Shown here one piece after another: positions 1 through 8,748 of a stretch of 64,000 nt of DNA (its first letter is position 1; each line of letters starts with the position of its first letter). Source of the DNA: Polyangium sp. y55x31. Lineage in GTDB: Bacteria > Myxococcota_A > Polyangia > Polyangiales > Polyangiaceae. Below the pieces are notes generated by a model. It saw only the letters and a program-made list of their open reading frames with translations. It was not told where the DNA came from and ran no database searches. The position numbers and the translations under genes are program-made. Where the stretch lies: NCBI RefSeq assembly GCF_029946505.1, contig NZ_JARZHG010000018.1:167749-231748 (forward strand), given 5' to 3'.

Positions 1-115
1 CGCCCTGCTGGACGAGCACTTTGTGCCCGCGGCCCACGAAGGCGCGAACGCCCGCCGGGGTCATCCCGACGCGATACTCCCTGGTCTTGATCTCCTTGGG
101 AACTCCGATGAGCAC
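1..115 (-). CDS. ald: Alanine dehydrogenase, N-terminal part (gene runs off the left edge)
   Basis: The 38 visible residues begin VLIGVPKEIKTREYRVGMTP, the highly conserved opening of alanine dehydrogenase and of the related NAD(P) transhydrogenase alpha subunit. The enzyme interconverts L-alanine and pyruvate with NAD and ammonia in the cytoplasm. I chose the GTG at 115-113 because a GGGAGGAG ribosome binding site lies just upstream. The body of the gene, with the nucleotide-binding fold, is outside the window, so alanine dehydrogenase is preferred over transhydrogenase only because of the short, exact N-terminus. Confidence 0.8.
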   Translation of the reverse strand, partial: MLIGVPKEIKTREYRVGMTPAGVRAFVGRGHKVLVQQG

Positions 116-276
116 GATGTCTCCTCCCGACTTGGTCGACGCATCTGCGCCGCGAGGGCGCGCGCGACCATAGCAGAAGGAGAGAGACGTGGAGCCAGTT
201 CCGCAAACGACGCGATGCGGCGATCGTGGCGACTTTCCAGGGTTTTAGCGCAGCGCGCGGAAGCAGCGCGTCAGGA

Positions 277-1638
277 TCAGGACGCTTCGAGCTCCACGAT
301 CGGATCCTTCACGTACCCTTCCTCGTACCCGAACTCCGTGAGCGGCAAACCCGCGCCGCGCAGGGCCGTCATGAGCGCGCGGCTCGCATTCCCGCCGTCC
401 TGACGGTAGTGGTAATTGCCGCGCAATCGGCCGCCGCCCTTGCCGCAGACGAGCATGGGCAGGTCGTCCTGCGAGTGGGTCCAGCCCTCGGTGTGCTCGG
501 TGCAGACGAAGAGCGAGCTGTGATCGAGCAGGTTGCCGGTCGCGTCGGGCGTGTTCTTCAGTCGATCGAGGAAATACGCGAGCTGGCCCATGGTGAACCG
601 CACCGCGTCCTTTTGTTTCGTGTAGGGCGCGGGCTCGGTGTGGTTCATGTAATGCTGCCCGTCGGTCGCGCCGACCATCCAGAACACCGCGCCCGAGCCG
701 CAGGTCGAGTACTGGATCGAGAACGACCGCGTGAGCCCGCAGGAGAGCGCGAGGGCCATGAGATCGCTCATCGCCTTGTTTTTCTCGGCGATCTGTTCGT
801 TCGAGGCGAGGTCGGGGAACACGCCCGGATCGTCCGGCTTGTTGCACTCGCCGATGGGCACGTTCAGCCGGGACTCGATCTCCGAAATGCTCGTGAGGTG
901 CTGTTCGAGGCGCTGTTTGTCCTTCGTGCCGAGGCGCCCCTGGAGCGTCTTGATCTGCCCGCTCACGGCGTCGAGCACGCTCGCCCGCGCGCGGTCGACG
1001 AGCGGCGAGCCCGCGCCCTTGTTGAACAGGCGATCGAAAAACGCGTGCGGCGATTCCTCGGACGGATTCACGTTCGTCTCGCCGCTCTTGCTGCCGTTGT
1101 GCGAGAGGTGCTGGAAGCTCGTGCCCTCGTCGGTGCCGCGGAATCGCGTCACCGCGGCCTCGAGCGATTTGTACGGGCTCGGGGCGAGCGACTGGAAGTA
1201 TTGCGCGGCCACCTGATCGATGCTCGGGTACTTCATCGTCGACACGATCGTGTCGCGCACGTCGTCGATCTTGAGGTGCGGCCCGCCCGAGCAAACCGCG
1301 GACATCCCCGAATGATGCGGGTGCCGCGGCGTCTTCACCGAGAGCCCGCTGACCACGCTCACGTATTCCTTGTACGGCAGCAGCGGGGCGAGGGCGAAGT
1401 CCTCGGGCACGGTCCAATCCGGCCCGATCGTCGGCGGGGTCCAGGTGGGCAGGTGGACGCCGTTGCCGAAAAACCAGAGGCCGAACCGCGTCGGGATGTC
1501 CTCGCCGTTGGCGAAGGCGTCGCCGTGATTGTTCAGCATCATCTCGAAGATCGGCAGGCCCACGGCGACGGCGGCGCCTCCGAGCATTCCGCGCAGGAAC
1601 AGGCGGCGGGAGGGGCGTTCGATTTTGCGTGCGCTCAC
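277..1638 (-). CDS. DUF1552 family secreted protein with Tat signal
   Basis: 453 residues. The N-terminus carries a twin-arginine signal (R11-R12 in SRRLFLRG followed by a hydrophobic Ala/Gly stretch), so export in folded form is likely. The rest matches the DUF1552 family seen in planctomycetes and myxobacteria, with His-rich segments such as RHPHHSGM and a C-terminal SLFVCTEHTEG. Function is unknown. It is read after the DUF1592 gene, and the GTG start overlaps that gene's stop by 4 bp, with AGGAAGAGGTGA upstream as ribosome binding site. Such pairs are common, so the two products probably act together in the envelope; no substrate can be inferred. Confidence 0.85.
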   Translation of the reverse strand: MSARKIERPSRRLFLRGMLGGAAVAVGLPIFEMMLNNHGDAFANGEDIPTRFGLWFFGNGVHLPTWTPPTIGPDWTVPEDFALAPLLPYKEYVSVVSGLSVKTPRHPHHSGMSAVCSGGPHLKIDDVRDTIVSTMKYPSIDQVAAQYFQSLAPSPYKSLEAAVTRFRGTDEGTSFQHLSHNGSKSGETNVNPSEESPHAFFDRLFNKGAGSPLVDRARASVLDAVSGQIKTLQGRLGTKDKQRLEQHLTSISEIESRLNVPIGECNKPDDPGVFPDLASNEQIAEKNKAMSDLMALALSCGLTRSFSIQYSTCGSGAVFWMVGATDGQHYMNHTEPAPYTKQKDAVRFTMGQLAYFLDRLKNTPDATGNLLDHSSLFVCTEHTEGWTHSQDDLPMLVCGKGGGRLRGNYHYRQDGGNASRALMTALRGAGLPLTEFGYEEGYVKDPIVELEAS

Positions 1639-3269
1639 GGCTTCACCTCTTCCTGCGAGGGCTTGCTGGCGTAGCGATATCCGTCGTTGGTCACGAGGGC
1701 GAGGACGAGGTTCTTGAACCGGTAGTCGCTCGCCACGAAATCGGCGACGAGCTCCTCGACGCTGCCCTTGTCCCCCTTGCCGGCGAGGTGCGCGCCGGCG
1801 TGCTCGTAAAACCGCCGCGCGATGCAGGCGCCGACTTCCGGCAGCGACGCGACGAGCTCGGCCATGTCGATCGGCCCCGCGACGTCGTGGCCGTCGACCA
1901 CCGTGCTCGAATCGACCGACAGGCCATTCTCGTCGGTCTCGCGATACGCGCCGATCGCGTCGTACTTCTCGAAGGCGAATCCGATCGGATCCATCCGCTC
2001 GTGGCAGCCTGCGCATTCCGGGTTGGTCCGGTGCTCGTCGAGCCGCTGCCGCAGCGTGGTCGGATTGCCGGGATCGGGCTCGGGCAGCGTGGTGCTGATC
2101 CCCGGCGGCGGCGGCGGGATGTCCTGGCAGAACAGGTTGAGCCGGACGAACCGCCCGCGATGGGTCGGCGACGTCTGCGTCTTGTGCGCGTTCAAGGCGA
2201 GGAACCCGGGCGTCGTCAGAATGCCTGCGCGCCGGCCGTCGTCGGGCAACGTGACGGGCGTCCATTCCGGCCCCGTGATGCCCTCGATGCCATAGACGCG
2301 CGCCAGGTCCTCGTTCACGTACGTGTCGCGCGTCGTGAACATGTCGCGGAAATCGCCTTCTTTCTCGAAGACGTTGTTCTCGAACATGCGCTCCATCTCG
2401 CCGCGCATCGACGGCCCGAGCGTGGCCGAGAGCTGCGGGAATTTTTCCGGTTGCTTGTCGAGCGCGTCGAGCTTGCCGATGTTCATGAAGTCGCGGAAAA
2501 ACCGCGTCAGGGTCACGCGCGCGCGTGGATCATCGAGCAATCGCGACGCCTGCGCCCGCACGCCTTCCGCCGTCGCGAGCTCGCCGCGCCGGGCCGCCTC
2601 GCGCAGCGTATCGTCGGGGGGCGCGTCGAGCAGGAGGAACGACAGGCGGCTTGCCATCTCCCAGCTCGTGTACCGATACCCATCGTCGGCCCGCTCGCCG
2701 ACCTCGACGCGGAACAGGAAATGCGGCGACAACAAGACCGCCGCGAGCGCGAACTTGAGGCCCTGCGCTTCGTCCTCGAGGTCGGTCGCGACGTCCGCCG
2801 AAAGCACCTGCAGCGACGTGACCTCCTCCTCGGACACGGGCCTGCGCCAGGCGCGCGAGGTGAACGAGGCGATGAAGTCCTTCACGCACGGCTCGCCCAC
2901 GGCCGTCACGGGGCAACCGACGAGCGCGTCGCGCCGCGCCGGATCGGCGAAGACCTGATCGAGCACCTCGTACGTCGCCGTCTCGTATTTCTCGGCGTCG
3001 ACGGGGGCGATGGTGCTGCGCGCGGCGGAGATCGACGAGAAGCCATAAAGCACGTCGTCGACCGGCAGATCCGCGGGGATCGCGAGCGGTTTGCCGAAAA
3101 GATCGAACCAGGCGTTCTGGATCTGCGGGCGTGTGAGGCGATGGAGCGTCGGCTCGGCGGGCGCGAACGCTGCGGCGGCGGCCCTCTCGTCGCCCGTGTC
3201 CCCGATGATGCCCACGCAACTCGCGAGGCCCACGAGCGCGCACAGCAAAGGCGCATAGCCCTGTCGCAT
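1635..3269 (-). CDS. DUF1592/DUF1588/DUF1585 lipoprotein with a CxxCH motif
   Basis: 544 residues. A lipobox (LASC, Cys about residue 18) predicts a lipid-anchored envelope protein. The order then follows the known multidomain family: DUF1587 (about 45-105), DUF1595 (about 120-185), DUF1592 (about 190-320), DUF1588 (about 335-435) and DUF1585 (about 450-530). DUF1588 holds ECAGCH near residue 417, a CxxCH pattern that could bind one haem c. Members are often fused to a cytochrome c domain; this one is not. The ATG at 3269 is the last start before the signal peptide, although its ribosome binding site is weak. It is co-transcribed with the DUF1552 gene downstream. Biochemical role unknown. Confidence 0.85.
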   Translation of the reverse strand: MRQGYAPLLCALVGLASCVGIIGDTGDERAAAAAFAPAEPTLHRLTRPQIQNAWFDLFGKPLAIPADLPVDDVLYGFSSISAARSTIAPVDAEKYETATYEVLDQVFADPARRDALVGCPVTAVGEPCVKDFIASFTSRAWRRPVSEEEVTSLQVLSADVATDLEDEAQGLKFALAAVLLSPHFLFRVEVGERADDGYRYTSWEMASRLSFLLLDAPPDDTLREAARRGELATAEGVRAQASRLLDDPRARVTLTRFFRDFMNIGKLDALDKQPEKFPQLSATLGPSMRGEMERMFENNVFEKEGDFRDMFTTRDTYVNEDLARVYGIEGITGPEWTPVTLPDDGRRAGILTTPGFLALNAHKTQTSPTHRGRFVRLNLFCQDIPPPPPGISTTLPEPDPGNPTTLRQRLDEHRTNPECAGCHERMDPIGFAFEKYDAIGAYRETDENGLSVDSSTVVDGHDVAGPIDMAELVASLPEVGACIARRFYEHAGAHLAGKGDKGSVEELVADFVASDYRFKNLVLALVTNDGYRYASKPSQEEVKP

Positions 3270-3330
3270 GCTTTCGAGGTTACAAGACTCCAGGGAGTCG
3301 TCACAAGCGGGATCGTGATAAGATCGGGCC

Positions 3331-4233
3331 GTGTCGATGCTGCGACGTTTCCACTCCGCCTCGAATCTTGTTATCGCACTGCTGCTCACGGGATGCGGGG
3401 GTGGTGGGAGCGCCGGCGAGGGCGGCGCGGGCGGCTCGGGCGCCAGCGGCGCCGGGGGATCGAACGAGGGCGGGCACGGCTGCTTCTCGACCGAGACCAC
3501 GTGCAACGGCAAATGCGTGCACCTCGAGGACAACGCGTCGCATTGCGGCGCGTGCAACAACGCGTGTGGGCCCGGCGGGCAATGCGTGAACGGGACGTGC
3601 GCCTACGACTGCAATGGCACGCTCGTGGAAAACCCCGCCGATTGCCTGAACCTCTACGGCGCGTTCGAATCCTTCCCGCCGGAATGCCCGGGGTGCCGCA
3701 CGGCGAACGCTCAGACGGGCGCATGCGGCTGCCCGAGCCCGGCGTCCGAGCTCCCGCTTCTGGTGCAAAGCGACTGCCCCGGCGTGGCGATGCGATCGGC
3801 GACGACGTTGCGGCTCTGCGTGACGCCCACGTTGTCAGCGGACAGCGATTTCGGCGGCGCGTACCAGGTCGACGATCTCGACGGATGGTGCGGCTCGACA
3901 GCGCAATGCCGCGTGGGAAACCCGATGGCCGGCGGGGCCTGCGCGTGCCCGGCGGGGTTCGACGAGGTGATCGGGCTGCGCTCGATCATCCGGCTGCCGT
4001 GCAACGGCGCGGAGGGCGGGACGGTCGTGGTGCTTTGCGGCAACAAGGATGCGCCGCTGCGAACGTTCGGAGGCGCATTCCAGGTCGACGACGTGGAGCC
4101 GACGTGCCGCGCGGGAAATCCGTGGACCGGGGGATGCTCGTGCCCGGTAGGGACGACCGAGCACGTGTATCGCGTGATGGTGGATGGAGAGGCGGGGCTT
4201 TATGGCTCGACGGTGCGGATCTGTATGCCGTGA
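3331..4233 (+). CDS. Cys-rich lipoprotein with Gly-rich stalk and a duplicated module
   Basis: 300 residues. Signal peptide with lipobox LLTGC (Cys22) followed by a Gly/Ser-rich stalk and a Cys-rich segment (TTCNGKCVHL, HCGACNNACG) typical of myxobacterial surface lipoproteins. The C-terminal half contains a duplicated module, FGGAYQVDD...GNP..GGACACP and FGGAFQVDD...GNP..GGCSCP, so the fold probably repeats. Start is GTG 3331 or ATG 3337, both upstream of the signal peptide. It is divergent from the DUF1592 gene over a 61 bp shared promoter space. No enzymatic motif seen; function unknown. Confidence 0.75.
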   Translation: MSMLRRFHSASNLVIALLLTGCGGGGSAGEGGAGGSGASGAGGSNEGGHGCFSTETTCNGKCVHLEDNASHCGACNNACGPGGQCVNGTCAYDCNGTLVENPADCLNLYGAFESFPPECPGCRTANAQTGACGCPSPASELPLLVQSDCPGVAMRSATTLRLCVTPTLSADSDFGGAYQVDDLDGWCGSTAQCRVGNPMAGGACACPAGFDEVIGLRSIIRLPCNGAEGGTVVVLCGNKDAPLRTFGGAFQVDDVEPTCRAGNPWTGGCSCPVGTTEHVYRVMVDGEAGLYGSTVRICMP

Positions 4234-4239
4234 ACCCGG

Positions 4240-5646
4240 CTACCCCGCCCCCGCCGCCGCCTCCAGCGCCGCCCGCAGCAGCGCCGAGAGCTCCGCCGGG
4301 ATCGTCGGATCGAACTGCCCGATCAGCCCATCCGCTTCGAGCAGCATCACCTCCCCCGCCTCGCAATGCGCCTCGAGCGCCGCTCGTTCCGCTTCGCCCA
4401 CGCGCACCACCGCCGCCGTCCCCGGCAACGACAGCGCCCATGTCGGCGCCATCGTCTCGTCCGTCGGCAGCCCGATCACCGCCACCTCCACGCCTTCACC
4501 GAGCCGCAGCGTCCCGAGCGGGCGCGGCAGCGGCGCGCGGGACGTCGGCTCCGGCGCCACCACCACGTCCGTGATCCGACGCATCGAATACGCGAGCACC
4601 CCGAGCCGCTGCGGGCTCGTCGCCAAAATCAGCCGCGGCGGCGCCGAGAAGCCCGGACGCACGAGCCGCGTCGCCAGCGAACGCAGCACCGGGATCTGCT
4701 CCGGCGTCGCCAGCGGCGTCGTCAGCGTGGCGAGCGAGATCGTCCTGACCTTGCCGCTCTTCTTGAGCTGCCCGAGCGCGTCCAGGATGTCGAGGTCCGG
4801 ACCGTCGATCTCGTCGAGCAGCTCGTCGATGCTGCGCGGCATCCGCAAGAGCTCGAAGATCCGACCCCGCATCGACGACGGGTCCGGCATCGACTCCGGG
4901 CCGTCGAGCAGGCCCGACAAGCTCGCGAGGTCCGACAGCGCGAACACCTCGCCCTCGGGCGAAAGGCTCGCGCGGCGCTCGTTGAGCTCGTCGACCTGCC
5001 GCATCGCCTCCATGAGCAGCATGTTCGTGGAGGCCTGGATGCGGCGCGCGCTCGGCGGGTCGCCCGGCGAGAACGCGAAGCGACCCCGCCGCTCGGCGAG
5101 CAGCCGGTAGAGCGCTCGTTCCCCCGTCCGACGGCTGAAGCTCGCGTCGACGATCTGCCCCTCGGCGAGCTTCACCTCGCCCGGGCCCCGCGTCGTCGTG
5201 ATGCTCAGCGTCCCTGACCGGCGGTTCATCGCCAGGAGCTGCAGCATGTCCACGAGCGGCACCTGCTCCAGGTCGCCACGGATGTCCTGCGGCAGCGGCG
5301 GCCGCGACACGCGCCGCGACACCTCCGTGATGCGCGAGACGATCTGGTCGACGTCGACCCGCATCACCTCGTCTTGTTCGAGCTCGCCGTCGCCGAGCTT
5401 GTCGACGAGGAACAGCACCGGGATGTCGGCGAGCTCGGCCTTCTCCTTGAAGGCCTCGCGCACGCTGCCGCCGCGCTCGGGGGCGCGCGGGACGAGCAGC
5501 ACGTCGGGGCGGGCCTGGTAGGCCTGCTCGAGCGCGCTCTCGGCGCTGTTCGCGTTCGCCACCACGAGGCCCATCGCGCGCAGCGCGGAGGCGAGCGCGC
5601 CGAGCGCGTCGACATCGGAGTCCACGAGGAGTACGCGTCGCGACAT
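4240..5646 (-). CDS. Pseudo-receiver plus DUF4388 signalling protein
   Basis: 468 residues. Residues 1-115 have a response-regulator receiver fold (LLVDSD acidic pocket, Lys in VLFLVDK), but the phospho-acceptor aspartate position reads Pro53 in PDVLLVP, so it should not be phosphorylated. Residues about 124-195 form a DUF4388 (PatA-like) domain, common in myxobacterial and cyanobacterial regulators. The last 250 residues contain a helical linker and an unassigned alpha/beta segment. It is the last gene of a four-gene operon behind dapF, 9 bp after the previous stop. Likely an output or scaffold module rather than a phosphorelay partner; that role is inference. Confidence 0.8.
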   Translation of the reverse strand: MSRRVLLVDSDVDALGALASALRAMGLVVANANSAESALEQAYQARPDVLLVPRAPERGGSVREAFKEKAELADIPVLFLVDKLGDGELEQDEVMRVDVDQIVSRITEVSRRVSRPPLPQDIRGDLEQVPLVDMLQLLAMNRRSGTLSITTTRGPGEVKLAEGQIVDASFSRRTGERALYRLLAERRGRFAFSPGDPPSARRIQASTNMLLMEAMRQVDELNERRASLSPEGEVFALSDLASLSGLLDGPESMPDPSSMRGRIFELLRMPRSIDELLDEIDGPDLDILDALGQLKKSGKVRTISLATLTTPLATPEQIPVLRSLATRLVRPGFSAPPRLILATSPQRLGVLAYSMRRITDVVVAPEPTSRAPLPRPLGTLRLGEGVEVAVIGLPTDETMAPTWALSLPGTAAVVRVGEAERAALEAHCEAGEVMLLEADGLIGQFDPTIPAELSALLRAALEAAAGAG

Positions 5647-5655
5647 GGCCTTCCC

Positions 5656-7455
5656 TTATCCGATCACCCGCACGCCCGCGGCCCGCCCGAGTCGCTCCGC
5701 CAGCACGTCGGCGAGCAGCGGATCGGCCGCGTGCGCGCCCCGCAAGAGCCCGTCGTCGTTGCGCGCGACGAGCGCATAAGCCCCGTGCTCGGCGATGATC
5801 GCCAGCGCCTCGATCCGCTCGCAGCCCGGCACGGCTCGTAGATCGAGCGCGTGGAGCGCGATCTTGTCCGCCTCGTGCCCCAGCGCCGAGCGCACCGCCG
5901 CGCCGAGACAAAGGTCCGCGTGATTCGTCACCACGATCGTCGCCGCCCCGCCACGCAGCGCGTCCGCCACGACCGACTGCGCGAGCGTCTGCGCCTCGGT
6001 CGTCCCGAGCTCGATCGGCCGCACCGCCGACGTCTGCCGCGCCGGCGCCGCGTTCACCGTCTCCCAGATGAGCATCTCGAGCAGGTCCGGCACCGTGTTC
6101 GACTCCGGGTCGAGCCTGTGCACCACCGACGTCTTGCTCGCCTCGGCGCGCAGCCGCGCGACCCGCAGGAGCTTGCCGAGGTCTTGCCCATCGTGCGGGA
6201 AGGCGGCGGCGCCGACGAGCAGCGCCCGGCTCGACGCCGACTTCTCCCCGGTCCCGAGCCGCGCGATGCGACGCCGGACCGAGTGCGCGCCGAGGCCACT
6301 CGTCTCGGGGAGCAGCAGGTGGAACTCGTTCTCGTCGACGCGGGCGAGCACGTCCGTGTCGTGCACCGTCGCGAGCAGCCGGTCGGCGTATTCGGTCGGC
6401 GAGAGCGCCGGCTGCCCGGGAATCGGCTCGTACACCATCGTCACGATCGCGAACCGCCGGTTGTACCGCCGCGCGCGCCCGATCTCCCGACCGGCCACGT
6501 CGACGTAATACGCGAACGAATACGCGCTCGACGTCGGGTCCTTGATGGCCGCGCCTCCACGGGCGGCGCGCTCGCGCTCGGCGAGCATGGCGATCGCGGT
6601 CGCGGCCACGTTCGCGAGCAGCCGGATGATCCCATCGATCGGCGGATCGGCGCCGGGCTCGGCGGGGACGCGGGGCTTGTCCTCGTCGAGCAGCACGTAC
6701 CCGGCCGCGACGTTGCGCGAGCCGAGCGGCACGGCGAGCAGGCGGCGCGGAGAAGCGAACGTATCGAGGATGTGCTTCTCGGTGCCGACCTGGGGCGCGC
6801 TGTCGAGCCCGGGGCTCGCGGCGCCGAGCACGAGCTCGTCCGGCACCGTATCGCTGGCCAGGTACACGACGGCGCCCTTCGCGCCCGTCACCTCCACGAG
6901 GATCTCGACGAGCTCGCGCGCGGCGCTCGTCCGGTCCGGCGCCTCCGCGATCTCGGCGATGCGTGCAATCCACCCCGTCGCGCGCGCGCTCACGGCGGCG
7001 GCGCGCTCCAATCGATCCCGCTCGGCGCGCTCGACCAGCCGTTGCTTGATGCCCCAGACCGAGCTCAGGACGTCGTCGCCCGAGAGCGGCATCAAGAGCA
7101 GCCCCGACGCGCCGAGCGACACTGCGCTCGCGGCGGCGTCGAGGTTCTTCTTCGTCGCCAGCGTGACCACGTTGATGTCCGGCACGAGCGCCTTGAGGTG
7201 GTGCACCAGGGAGAGGCCTGCGCCGTCGCCGATCCCGAGCTCCACGAAGGCGATGTCCGGCGCCTCGGCGGTCGCCATCATGAACGCCTCGGAGAAGTCG
7301 GCCGTCACGAGCACCTTGTCGAAGCGCAAGACGCGCGGAAGGAGCTCGCGCACGGCGGCGTCCTGCGCGATGCACAGCACGGTGATCGCGGGCACGCCGG
7401 CCCGATCGAGCGGCCTACGGCGCGACGCGGGGATCGGCGGCATGGAGTTCATCAT
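5656..7455 (-). CDS. Degenerate receiver-GAF-GGDEF protein
   Basis: 599 residues. An N-terminal receiver-like domain (about 24-140) has Glu72 where the phospho-acceptor Asp should be, which may mimic constant phosphorylation. A GAF-like sensor region (about 175-300) follows, then a GGDEF-like fold in which the signature reads RVDENEF, so diguanylate cyclase activity is unlikely. The last 120 residues are unassigned. The start is the ATG at 7455, whose ATGA overlaps the dapF stop. Co-transcribed with dapF and the DUF4388 gene. It probably works as a sensor or binding protein, which is inference from lost catalytic residues. Confidence 0.75.
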   Translation of the reverse strand: MMNSMPPIPASRRRPLDRAGVPAITVLCIAQDAAVRELLPRVLRFDKVLVTADFSEAFMMATAEAPDIAFVELGIGDGAGLSLVHHLKALVPDINVVTLATKKNLDAAASAVSLGASGLLLMPLSGDDVLSSVWGIKQRLVERAERDRLERAAAVSARATGWIARIAEIAEAPDRTSAARELVEILVEVTGAKGAVVYLASDTVPDELVLGAASPGLDSAPQVGTEKHILDTFASPRRLLAVPLGSRNVAAGYVLLDEDKPRVPAEPGADPPIDGIIRLLANVAATAIAMLAERERAARGGAAIKDPTSSAYSFAYYVDVAGREIGRARRYNRRFAIVTMVYEPIPGQPALSPTEYADRLLATVHDTDVLARVDENEFHLLLPETSGLGAHSVRRRIARLGTGEKSASSRALLVGAAAFPHDGQDLGKLLRVARLRAEASKTSVVHRLDPESNTVPDLLEMLIWETVNAAPARQTSAVRPIELGTTEAQTLAQSVVADALRGGAATIVVTNHADLCLGAAVRSALGHEADKIALHALDLRAVPGCERIEALAIIAEHGAYALVARNDDGLLRGAHAADPLLADVLAERLGRAAGVRVIG

Positions 7456-8309
7456 GACGAAATCGCGCCCCACGATGGAGGAGCCGCCCGGCCTGGGCCA
7501 AGGCCCAAGCTCGTTTCCCACGTCCCGCGGAACACCCGCCGCGCCGGCCCCTTCATGCGCAGGGCCCGCGCCTCGTCCACCGTGATCTCGAGCGGCCCGC
7601 CCGGCAGAAACACCTCGATCGGCGCGCCTCTCCGGGCCCGCCCCTCTTCACACGCCGCCGCTGCCACCGCGCACGCGCCCGTCCCGCAGGCGAGCGTCCG
7701 CCCCACGCCGCGCTCCCAGACCGTCACACCGATCCGCGTCTGCGCCCCTTCCCCGAGCATCCGGCAAAACTCCACGTTGATCCCTCCCGCCGGCGCCGTC
7801 GCCACCGTCGGCCCCACCCGATCGATCTCTTCCTCCGTGTACGGCTCGAACGTGATCGCGTGCGGATTGCCCACATCGACCGTCGCGAACCCGTGCTTCC
7901 GCCCCTCGGCCTCCACGTCGAGCCTCGGCCCCATCTTCGCGTGACCCATGTCCACGGTCACGTCGTAAAGCCCGGAGCTCCTTCGCTCGATGGCGCAGGG
8001 CTTGTCGCCTGCGTCCGTGGCGATCACCATGGACAGACCCTCGGCGCCCGTTCGATCGGCCAGGAACGCGGCCACGCACCGCAGCCCGTTGCCGCACATC
8101 TCCGGCCGCGACCCGTCTGCGTTCAGCACGACCATGCGCGGCGTCGCTCCGCCGATCACGAGCAGCACGCCGTCGCCACCGATGCCTCGATGCCTGTCGC
8201 AGAGCGCGCGAGCTTGCTCCGGCGTGATCGCATCCTCCGAGCTTGCTTCGATCACGACAAAGTCGTTGCCGAGCCCTTCCCACTTCTCGAATGCGAGCGT
8301 ACCGCTCAT
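7452..8309 (-). CDS. dapF: Diaminopimelate epimerase
   Basis: 285 residues, the usual length. Converts LL- to meso-diaminopimelate for lysine and peptidoglycan synthesis in the cytoplasm. Both catalytic cysteines are visible: Cys72 in EMCGNGLRC and Cys208 in ACGTGAC, the paired thiols of the two-base mechanism. The start lies at an ATGA overlap with the upstream DUF167 gene, and the stop overlaps the next gene the same way, so translation is probably coupled through the operon. The last 20 residues are a Gly/Pro-rich tail not needed for the fold. Confidence 0.96.
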   Translation of the reverse strand: MSGTLAFEKWEGLGNDFVVIEASSEDAITPEQARALCDRHRGIGGDGVLLVIGGATPRMVVLNADGSRPEMCGNGLRCVAAFLADRTGAEGLSMVIATDAGDKPCAIERRSSGLYDVTVDMGHAKMGPRLDVEAEGRKHGFATVDVGNPHAITFEPYTEEEIDRVGPTVATAPAGGINVEFCRMLGEGAQTRIGVTVWERGVGRTLACGTGACAVAAAACEEGRARRGAPIEVFLPGGPLEITVDEARALRMKGPARRVFRGTWETSLGLGPGRAAPPSWGAISS

Positions 8310-8641
8310 CGCTTCGCCTTGCTGAAGAGCTCGCGCACGATCGTCGAGCTCGTGCCGTTGATCTCCAGGAGCTTGCTGCGGCTGCTCACGCCCACGAGGA
8401 TGTTCACGTCGGCGCGGCGCACTTCGAGCACACGCGAAAGGAGCTTGCGCAGCTCCTCGTTTGCGGCTCCCTCGGCGGGCGGGGCGGTCAGCGCCACGTC
8501 GAGCGCGCCGTCGCGGACCCCGAGGATCGAACAGCGGGACGATCGCGGTCGCACGTGCACGGAAAAGCGCACGGCGCCGGCGCGCTCGCTCATCTCGAGC
8601 CGCGCCCATTCCCCGGGAATCTGGTTCGTTGCTTTCGACAT
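8306..8641 (-). CDS. DUF167 (YggU-like) family protein
   Basis: 111 residues. Matches the small DUF167 family: VRFSVHVRPRSSRCSILG near the start of the domain, LTAPPAEGAANEEL in the middle and VSSRSKLLEI near the end. The family is widely conserved and its biochemical function is not settled. It is the first gene of the leftward operon with dapF, overlapping it by ATGA. Start chosen at ATG 8641; the ATG of LEMSERAG is an alternative that would shorten it by about 16 residues. Confidence 0.85.
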   Translation of the reverse strand: MSKATNQIPGEWARLEMSERAGAVRFSVHVRPRSSRCSILGVRDGALDVALTAPPAEGAANEELRKLLSRVLEVRRADVNILVGVSSRSKLLEINGTSSTIVRELFSKAKR

Positions 8642-8748
8642 CGCGCGGTGGGCGCATCCTAGCGCAAACCGAGACGTCCATACCGTTCTTGAATTCGATC
8701 TTTCACCCGATCCTTTTGGGTCCTGCCTTCCTGTACTAGCGTGGGGGC

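Noticed and set aside
1629..4574. 981-codon open frame opposite the DUF1592 gene
   Set aside because: Arg/Pro-rich nonsense spanning several real genes in other frames.
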